This document shows positions 55,822 to 64,000 of a stretch of DNA of 64,000 bases, in pieces. This DNA is from Locusta migratoria (taxonomy: Eukaryota > Arthropoda > Insecta > Orthoptera > Acrididae): positions 281,051,654-281,115,653 of the forward strand of contig CM048747.1 in the NCBI GenBank assembly GCA_026315105.1, read 5' to 3'. The notes beneath the pieces are model-generated. The model was given only the letters and a program-made list of their open reading frames with translations, searched no databases and had not been told where the DNA came from. Position 1 is the stretch's first letter. Each line of letters opens with the position of its first letter. The position numbers and the translations under genes were made by a program.

Positions 55822-56868
55822 TTAACGGCTACGTACACTCATGGTTATTATTTTCCGTACATCTATGACGTTTCGAATCTTATATGTTTTTTTGTATGCC
55901 TTCTTCATAGAATGTAGCCGCTCGTATTTCAACCATGCGGTAGCATTTTCTTTCAGCTCGTCATCATCGTTGAAGTATTCACAACCAAGAGGTGGAAGAA
56001 GAGACGACAGTGGCTGGGAGCGAGATCCGGGCTTCACGGAGGACGATCAAACACGTCCCAGTGAAATTCCCGTAAGAGTTGTTAGTTTACATTCGCAGTG
56101 TGAGGTCGGGCATTATCGTGGAAAAAACAACACCCTCTGACAGTAGTCCTCGGCGCTTGTTATGTATTGCGCGGCGCAATTTCTTAATGGTCTCGCAGTA
56201 ACCATATGTATTGATTGTTTCACCTCGCGGTAAAAAATAAAATAAAATAGATAAAAAATCAATCAGCTAAATGCCTATACCGTCCCAAAAACATGACATT
56301 TCAAGGTGTCAAGATTTGCTTATGCTTAACCTTAGTTGGGAATGAAGTGTGCTTCCATTCCATTGATTGCCGTTTTATTTCAGGGGTGGATATGGTAGCC
56401 AAGTTTCATTCCATGTGGCTGTCCGAAAAAGAAAACTATCGTCTTTTTCATTGTAACGTGTAAAAAACTGAAGTGCACTGCCCATCCGTTGCTTCTTGTG
56501 TTGTTCAGTAAGAATTTTGGTTACCCAACGTGAGCAAAGTGAATTCATGATCGTCAGATTTGGGGAACTTCCATAGCAAGGGCACTAAGTGTAAACTTAC
56601 GATTGTGCTTAATCTTCTCTTTAATTGTGTGAACCAGTTCGTCAATAACCACAGACGGGCGTCCACTTAGTTCTTCCTGGTGCACTTGCTCACGTCCTCC
56701 ATTGAACATCCTGACCCATCTTCTAACCATTGAATCACTCATAGCATTTTGTCCGTAAACCTCGCAGATTTGCAGATGAATTTCCTTTGGCTTTACTTTC
56801 TTTGCATTTAGAAAACGAATGACAGATCTGATTTCCCACGCGCCGGCATTTTCAATTACGGCTGACAT
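55822..56868 (-). pseudogene. mariner transposase, near full length but broken
   Basis: The minus strand starts at 56868 with the HTH region (WEIRSVIRFLNAKKVKPKEI, MVRRWVRMFNGGREQVHQEE, SGRPSVV). After frame changes come INGMEAHF, NARPHTA with the second catalytic Asp altered in context, FHWDVFDRPP*SPDLAPS with the third Asp, and DDDELKENATAWLK. All three regions of a mariner transposase are recognisable in order over about 1.05 kb, close to the normal size. Many stops and frameshifts exist. Clear terminal repeats were not identified. Confidence 0.85.
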
Positions 56869-56954
56869 TATAAAGAAGCACTACAAAGCACACGTCGCAG
56901 CAGCGATCTGAAAATGGCGCACATCTCTTCTCCTTGAGTCAGGGTAACTGCCGC

Positions 56955-58305
56955 GCATGCTCGGAACACAGACAAGTATTACTAGACTGGCAATCCTGCC
57001 TCTGTGACTGAAGCCTGACGCCGCCATATTGCCTAATCTCACGTCAAAAAGTTTACGTATGTTACTACTATGATCTTCTGACACGATATGACGTTTGATA
57101 TACTAGTTGGTTTGAACATAATTTGCATTTGAGCTTATACTTCGGCAATAGTTAAATTTAAAACATAGATTGTCGAATCGTGTTATGATGTTCAAATGTT
57201 TGTATATCTATGGGTCTTAACAGCTTGGTTATTAATCCCTAGCTTAAGACCTACTTAAACTAAGTTAAACTTACCCACGAACAACACATACACCCATTCC
57301 CGAGGGAGGATTCGAACTCCCGACGGTGAACGTCAGCGCGTACCGCTGCACGGCGCCTCAGTGCGCACGGCCATTCTGCCGCGAGAATCGTGTAATGAGA
57401 AGAACGAGTTACGAACGGTTTAATTTTACTTAACGTCCTGGCGACCTCATGTGATTATGTTGTCAGTCATGTGACGCTGGCTTTATCTACTCGCGTTACA
57501 ACGCAAATGTTTGTTATGAAATCTTCGTTTCACGAGCCCAATTACTTTTAATGTCTGAACGAGGGTACATACAAGAACCTATCGACCGTATAGCAGGAGC
57601 AGCGTTACTCATCATTAGTTCGAAACACTAATCAAGTCACTGTATGTGTAGATTGCAAAGATGTTGCCAACAAAATCACGTGAGGCCGCCGGGATAGTAA
57701 GTAAAATTTTACCGTTATGTACAGTTAAAGCATACAGTAGTTATCTGAAAACACGCAGGAGAATAAAGGTATGTGTTATCCACGGCGAATAGCACATTTA
57801 TAACGGTCATACTATTGAAAGAAAAGCCGAAGTTGAACAAAACTGGTATCACATGCATGAAAACAGGAAACGCGACTCATTAGTGTATACGTCAAAGCAG
57901 ACTGTAGATTTCGTAAGAACTCTTAAAAGAGTAAGGATACGTGTTATCTACAATAAACAACACTTTTATAATTACCATATATCTGAAGGAAAAGCAGAAG
58001 TTGAATGCAATTGGTAAGAGATTAATATTAACAGCAATTTGCTGCATCTCATTAATGTACGTATCAAATTTACTCCCGCTGAAAAAATTACAGCCATATA
58101 TAACACACGAATTTCCCATCTGTCATAACTGTACAGAAAGCGTAGTTACGTCAGTACTTTTACGACTTTTTCCTGTAATAACATATACGACTGCTCATAC
58201 GTTTATAGTATAGAAAAATGGCGGCGAGAGGTCACTGACACCAGTGATACTGTATACGGCATTGCCAGGCTAGTAATGTATGTCTCTGGCTCAGAACCTA
58301 GAGGA
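56955..58305. repeat. Duplicated element, copy 1
   Basis: Direct match to 59945-61115. The left end (CACAGACAAGTATTACTAGA) and the right end in complement (AGAGACATACATTACTAGCC) are inverted repeats reaching CCGCCAT about 65 bp in. Inside are two units of about 168 bp, beginning GTGTTATCCACGGCGAATAG (57773) and GTGTTATCTACAATAAACAA (57941). A SINE sits at 57189-57384. No transposase reading is seen within, so this looks like a non-autonomous DNA transposon. Confidence 0.75.
57175..57398 (-). mobile_element. tRNA-derived SINE (family 1, divergent subfamily)
   Basis: Body 57189-57384. Target duplication GAATCGTGTTATGA (57175) and GAATCGTGTAATGA (57385), one mismatch. Copy 2 at about 60174 has GAATCGTGTTACGA once and no SINE: an empty site. 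Confidence 0.88.
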
Positions 58306-59656
58306 GATATCGCTTGCGTGAGTATTGACATGCGCAGAACACAAATCTTGTACTCAACATGTATCGACCACCTAGTTCATGTGATGTCGATACGCAGGAG
58401 GTTTGCCAATAAAGCGCCGTGTACATTTAAAACGTCATTTCATCGCTAGTACAGGTTAATTTACCTCATAGGTGTCGTGGATTAAGTATAGAAACTTCGT
58501 GAACTTGATAACAGTTTCTATTTGATACGTAACTCTTAGTTTTGAAGAGTAAAATAAAGTGTCATTTCGTCCTTAGGGACAAGTGTCACAGCTCACATTT
58601 AACTATTGCTTTTATTTTTGTGCCGACAGCCGTTGTTTTGTTTTATGCGGCATTATTTTCGTACTTCTAAGGCTTCTGCAGTAAATATTTCTCATAAAAA
58701 CATTCCAAAATTGTTCGATAGGAAGCCAGTGCCTTTTATAGTGGACAAAAATCACTTGCAGTTATGACAAATTGTTGACCATACCACATGTATCATCGTC
58801 GTTATTTCAACAGATTGTGTGTAGCATGTTTATTTTTCTCTTTCCGTATTTTAGGCCAGCGTAAAATTCTGATTATTGGTAACAGTTTGACGTGTTTATT
58901 TCGCGCAATTTAGGTAGGCGTAAGGTAGATGTACCAGTATTTGCACTGTAGGCCTACCAGTAATCGACATTTTTGTTATATTATGGTATATATTAAACCA
59001 TCCTATTTGGCCACATATAGCTCAAAGATATGCAAAATTCATTCGTTTCTGAATTTGTCTGCAGTAACGTAATTTATCTACTTTTTTGTTACAGGTAGAA
59101 AACTGTCCAACATGTGAAGGTGTGAGCATATTAGTTTTTTCGTGATTTGTAAAATGAATTGTTAAGGTAGTTTCTTCTGAACAGTAGTAGTGGCAAAATT
59201 TGATTGCCAGAAAGGATTTTATTGTAATGAGTGCATCAGTAAGTTCCGTGTTTAATATACCATCCTCAAAACTTAAAGTCAGTGCAGGCGTGTTTGAGGG
59301 GTTGTGACTTTAAAGTAAAAACAACACTTCAGAAACAAATAATTTGAAGAGAAAGACGTCGTATGTGCAGATGACCTCTGCTTGAGAAGTATAGCCTATA
59401 CGTGCATTTAATAGATTTTCTGTTAGCAAACTGTAACATCTTTCTCTTGTCTTTTAAATATATGTCTATACACATAATTCACAAAATAGTGAAAATGCAT
59501 TGCGGACAGTAGTTGCCAAAACCGCAACTCATTCTCTTTCCTACCCCACTCGTAAATTAAGCGTGGAATAAAAGAATGTTTGCAAGACTTTGTACGGCCT
59601 TTAAATTCTGCTATATCGTTATACAATCACAGAAGAGAGGCCTACAAAATTTAGCC
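58306..59656. other. Interval between the duplicated copies, mostly unassigned
   Basis: The first 110 bp (to about 58420) pair, in complement, with about 59850-59945, extending the inverted ends of the two copies toward each other. The rest is AT-rich and no further coding motif was identified. Confidence 0.5.
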
Positions 59657-59670
59657 TTAATTACAATGTG

Positions 59671-59773
59671 TCTCGAAATTTTTCACCCCATAAGGTACAT
59701 GCCTATGAAAAATGACTTCTTCTTCTTTCACGTATTTTTCTTTACAACCGTAGCAACAACAGTAATTCACCAT
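59671..59773 (-). pseudogene. THAP-domain-like N terminus (possible P-like transposon exon)
   Basis: From ATG at 59773 the minus strand reads MVNYCCCYGCKEKYVKEEEV then IFHRHVPYGVKNFETHCN and a stop. M-x-x-x-C-x(4)-C then F-H-R-x-x-P is the start of a THAP zinc-coordinating DNA-binding domain, as in P-element and THAP9 transposases and in host THAP proteins. The second half of the domain (C-x2-H, AVPTIF box) is not in this frame; it may lie across an intron or be lost. It sits between two direct copies of an element and close to the left end of copy 2, so a transposon origin is the better guess. A host exon cannot be excluded. Confidence 0.5.
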
Positions 59774-59944
59774 TGCTATCAATGACAAGCAACAGTTGAA
59801 AATGAAAGAAATACATGTAATACGATGACTTCGGCGATCATTCACAATCACTAGCAGAAAGATGCGCACCGAGATCACGTGACTCTCCCATATAGATGTT
59901 GAGAACATGCGCAGAACTCATTGCTCACTCCAGAGATATCTTCT

Positions 59945-61115
59945 CTATGGCTCGGACACAGACATATATTACTAGACTGGCAAACGTGCCCCTGTGACTG
60001 AAGCTGGAAGCCGCCATCTTGTCTCACCTCACATGAGAAAGTTTCTGTACGGTATTACTTGATCATCGGACACGATATGACGTTGTAAGCTGTACGAGTT
60101 CGTTTGAACATGATCTGCATTTAAGCTAATACTTCCGCAACAGTTGCATTTAACATACAGGCCTACAGTGTCGAATCGTGTTACGAGAAGAACGTGTTAC
60201 GTACTGTTAAAATTTACTTCCCGTCCTGGCGGCTTCGCGTAATTATGTTATCAATCGTGTGATGTTGGCATTAGCCAATCACATAACAACGCAAATTTTT
60301 ATTCAAGAAATCTTCGTTTTACAAGGGCAATTACTTTTACAGAGTGAACGAGGGTACATACAAGAACCTGTCAACCATGGAGTAGGAACAGCGTTATTTA
60401 TTTACTTCTTCATCTGTACAAAACGCTAATGAAGTCACACTGTGGTGATTTCTAAGAATATCAACATCTTGGTGAGGGCTTTCCACCGTTTTGTTGATGT
60501 TGCCAACATATTCATACAAGGCCGTCGGGAGGTAAGTAAAATTTACGTTACAGACTGTAGTTAACGAGAAAACACTAAGAAAAAAACGACTGTGTTATCC
60601 ACGACAAATAGCACATTTATAACGGTCATACTATTAAAAGAAAAGCCGAAATTGATCGAATCTGATAACAGATCAGGCCTAATAAAAACTGAAAACGTGG
60701 CGTGATTTATTAGTGTATGTGTCAAATATTTCGTAAGGACTCTCAAAATAATACTGATATGTGTTATCTACGATAAACAACACTTTTCTAAGGACTACAC
60801 TACTGAAATAAAACCCGAAGTTGAATTAAATTTGTAACAGATTAATAATAACAGCAAATCAATGCAACTTATTACTGTATGTGTCGAAGCTTACTGCAGC
60901 TGAAAAATTTACAGCCATATACAACACACGAATTTACCAAGTGTCAAAACTCTAAAGACAGCGTACTTATGTCGGTTCATTCATATTTTTACGACTGTTT
61001 TCTGTAGTAACACACACGACTGCTTACTAGTTTATGGCGGTGAGACTTCACTGACACCAATGATACTGAATAAGGCATTGTCAGTCTATTAATATATGTC
61101 TGTGGGCTCGGAACA
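59945..61115. repeat. Duplicated element, copy 2
   Basis: Direct copy of 56955-58305 without the SINE. Inverted ends CACAGACATATATTACTAGA (left) and, in complement, CACAGACATATATTAATAGA (right). The internal units begin at 60592 and 60761, spacing 169 bp, equal within a base to the 168 bp of copy 1. Confidence 0.75.
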
Positions 61116-63297
61116 GCGATCTTAGTGCTGCCGCAGATTACAATAGAAACGGAATTTACTTTGCGGTCGATGCTCCTATAATGATTTTATGATTATCCTG
61201 TAGCAGTGCCCCTCGGCTTCACGGCAGCATATCATCGTAAAACGATGTGCGTTGTCTTGAGTAGGAGTTGGAATGAGCTTTACGGACTTGCAGAGACTCC
61301 GGCAGAGGGAGCAGTGGAGCTGGATGTTACGCCGGAGGGCGTTGGCGAGTGATGTAATGTGATCTCCATTACAAGTTGGGCCATAAATTCCTGTTAGCGC
61401 GGACACGGCGAGGCTGCGGCCAGCGCTCAGCTGCTCCGTGGGGCTTTCGGCCGATCCCCGTCTGGCCGTCGCAGAACAAGGCGGCTGCTCCTCCACGGTA
61501 TAGCGTCATCTAGCACCAGTGGTGGAACTCTACAAGCAATTAACCCTTCAACTGCTAACGACGTGGACATGTGCCAGAAATCGACAGTGGCATGAGCCAA
61601 TGTCGGATATACTTGTATACGTTTCGATGTTTTGTCACTACGTATATGCACAAGCTGAAATACAGCGCCAGTGTTTGGTAGTTGCACCACAGTCTAATAC
61701 ATACAATCACTACACTTCCACTGATTTTTGTTATACCCCAAGAAAGCAGCGCCCCGAGCGGTTGGCGACATACATTTCTGAATACGATATTGGGTGAGTG
61801 TGAATAGTGCCGTTTAAATTGAGTTAAACATACTTTCTACAACGGGGAAGGTATGTAATGCCATAAAAATTGGTAATACCCAGAAAATAACTCCACGTTT
61901 GTCTTTACCAAATTTCATAAGAATCATTGAAGGTATGAAACTGTACTTTGTCGGACACTTTATTTAATTATGGCGTTCATTTCGTAACTATGGTGTAATA
62001 CACTACAAGAAGCAGTACAATTTTACTTACGGCGGCGGCGTTGTGCGCTGATGTTGGCAACGGCCGTTGATGCTTTTTCAAAAAACAGTCACGTAGAATA
62101 AGGGAATAATTCTTTATGTTCACGATGAAATAAATAATTTATGCTGTTCTGGTCAGTAAATTAATCATCCTGTTAAAGCGAATAGTTCGTTGCCAACGAT
62201 AGCAAACTAAACCGCTACCACTGCAAGTAAAGTTTAGCCCAGTTAGGACCTAGCTTTGCAATGTCGTGAAAAGAAACGAAGTTTATCTTTTTATGGGTAT
62301 AACCACTAAATTGTATATAGAGTAGAAATATCTATGGAGTGAGCATTGGCTTATATGCATCTTCTCAACGTTAAGCTGGCATCACCAAGTGATATTGTGG
62401 CAAATTCACTTTTTCCACACATTTATTTGCTCTTACGATTGGTTTTTACCACATTGGCTGCAAAGAAGCCCCACCTCCTTTTACCACAGCAACCACGTAA
62501 TATGAAATAATATCTAAATAAATGTGTGACAGAAGCAACAGAAAAGTTCAGGAAGCGTCTCTAAAAGGGCCATTTACACATATCGTCTTAACCAAACAAG
62601 AAGGGACCAAGATAAAGTCATCGATTAGTAGCTTTTTCCCATTATCATGTGGTATTTCCACCTTAATGTTGAGTACAGAAAATCTGTTCTGCACATCTGA
62701 ATGCTCACTCCAGAGATATTTCTGCTCTGTATCTGTCACTAGAGATAATACACACAAACGAGCGAGAGAGTTATCAGAAACGTCTCTGATTTCATAATTG
62801 TTTTGTACAATATTGTGATTAAAATTTGCAATTACTTACTTTTGGTCTGGAGTACATTAAGATAGAGAAAAACATTTTCTTTTGCAGAGACAATTGTACT
62901 TAGAGTTATAATCCGACTTCTGAATATATTGTTCTATTACACAAGATCGATTTCAACTTCGTGCTTTACGAAGTAATCACTGCAGGACGTGAGGACATGT
63001 ATTAGCTGAAAGAGTGGCCGATGCTGCTAACACAGTCAAGACAATTCACTGAAAATACTACTATATTTAATGGAAAATTCTATACAGACGATCAGCTCAC
63101 GCCATTTCTTCAACGATTACCCAGACTTACTTTATCGCATATTGACACCATCATGACGTCTTATTTAAACAGACATGAACTGCTCTCTTGACTGAATTAC
63201 CAGACTTTCAGTATTCGTCGACTTTTCGATAATATGGAGCACTGCATACAGAATAACTACATTGTCCCCAGTGCAACATTATAATACTTCAGCATAT
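61116..63297. other. Unassigned stretch with a GC-rich block
   Basis: About 61270-61510 is GC-rich with a 106-codon minus-strand frame without a recognisable domain. At 61540 TTAACCCTTCAACTGCTAAC looks like a piggyBac-type terminus (TTAA then CCC), but I could not find a partner end. Frames at 62522-62797 have no known motif. Confidence 0.45.
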
Positions 63298-63463
63298 ACT
63301 TACTGTGATACGGTCGGGGGTTCGAATCCCCCCTCGGGCATGGATGTTTGTGACGTCTTTAGTATAAGGTAGTTAATAAGTAGTTTGTAAGTTTAGGGAC
63401 TGATGACCCCGTAGTTAAGTCCCATAAGCTTAACAAACATTTGAACATTTGAACTTACTGTGA
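63298..63463 (+). mobile_element. SINE (family 1), 5' truncated
   Basis: Body 63309-63452 starts inside the tRNA-like head just before the B box. Perfect 11-bp target duplication ACTTACTGTGA at 63298-63308 and 63453-63463. Confidence 0.92.
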
Positions 63464-63829
63464 GAGATAAAGAGTTTAGTACTACACCATAGAACCAATA
63501 CATGGCGCTGTTATTATTATTACTATTTCTCATCTCAACGATAGAAGTGTTTTCAGAAGTTTGTGCCAGACAGACAATAACACTCCTCAGTCTTAACTTT
63601 ATAAACACAAACTAACAATGAATTTACATCGTTCCGGAGTACGGACTTAATGTCACTTTTTGTATGAAAAACTTTATGAACATTCATCGTTTTCGACAAT
63701 GACTTCTACTTAAATTTGACATCTTCTCTAGGAGAACTGAGTATATTGACAGAGCGATCCAACAAGGATTCTGTTTTGCTGACCTAGGTCCGGAACCCTA
63801 AAAACCATGATATACACAGCTCCCTCTTT
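63464..63829. other. Unassigned stretch
   Basis: No gene or element boundary recognised; a short TTA repeat lies near 63509. Confidence 0.45.
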
Positions 63830-63864
63830 AACAACCGTTGCAAAGCACGGGCATATAAGCTAGT
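63830..63864 (+). other. Helitron-like 3' terminus
   Basis: GCAAAGCACGGGCATATAAG followed by CTAG and T. Helitrons end CTRR with T after. The expected hairpin upstream is weak. The matching 5' end type seen at 42.1 kb is too far away to pair with confidence. Confidence 0.35.
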
Positions 63865-64000
63865 TTATATATAATTTTGATATAGTCTCTAGAGATGTTG
63901 GTAGATAGCTAATTAGATAAAAAATTATGACATAGTGTTGAATAGGTGGTTCCATGAACACTAACTAAAATAACCGACTTGGTTTCCCATAAGATCTCAC

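Noticed and set aside
61538..61580. piggyBac-like terminus TTAACCCTTCAACTGC
   Set aside because: No second end with TTAA was found downstream or upstream, so not called as an element.

Overview
The window reads as AT-rich, repeat-saturated insect nuclear DNA. It looks orthopteran, possibly a Schistocerca-like grasshopper. That guess rests on the density of one tRNA-derived SINE family (14 copies or fragments counted), several other tRNA-headed SINEs, and the mix of CR1, Penelope-like, Tc1/mariner, hAT, piggyBac, Harbinger and Gypsy elements. I found no host protein-coding exon, rRNA or functional tRNA gene that I would defend. The only long intact reading frame is the Gag-Pol gene of a young Gypsy-type LTR retrotransposon (20315-25621).

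Layout. 1-7.2 kb: a 340-bp near-perfect palindrome with hammerhead-ribozyme-like ends, a 5'-truncated LINE tail on the + strand, a decayed CR1-type LINE on the - strand (PHD finger, esterase, endonuclease, RT), then a mariner remnant. 7.2-12.8 kb: mostly unassigned AT-rich DNA with two SINEs. One SINE sits inside a hammerhead-like motif and was itself split by a second hammerhead-like insertion. 12.8-29.0 kb: one Tc1-like transposon cut into three pieces. Its first interruption is a hAT element (13263-17342), which itself contains an internally deleted piggyBac element (14669-16093). Its second interruption is the 10.7-kb Gypsy element (17469-28173), which has almost identical 2.25-kb LTRs and a 4-bp target duplication. 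29-45 kb: SINEs, a Penelope-like element whose hammerhead-like ends read outward, a deleted mariner relative, RT fragments, and further outward-reading hammerhead-like inverted pairs at 40.7-41.0 and 42.0-42.6 kb.

46.0-54.7 kb: an old, diverged imperfect palindrome of about 8.7 kb. Its arms have collected different insertions: a Harbinger element on the left, and a piggyBac MITE and SINEs on the right. Each arm therefore shows the empty site for most insertions in the other. 55.8-61.1 kb: a dead mariner transposase, then two direct copies of a roughly 1.2-1.35-kb element with long inverted ends and an internal 168-169-bp duplication. A THAP-domain-like reading frame lies between the two copies. 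The last 3 kb is mostly unassigned, with one truncated SINE and a Helitron-like terminus.

Nothing here works as an operon or pathway. The genes are selfish-element genes, nearly all broken by stops and frameshifts. The features most worth following are the recurrent outward-facing hammerhead-like pairs with self-complementary stem III, the large palindrome with built-in empty-site controls, the ordered nest of insertions, and the duplicated element flanking a THAP-like exon. All calls come from reading the sequence by eye; no database search was run.
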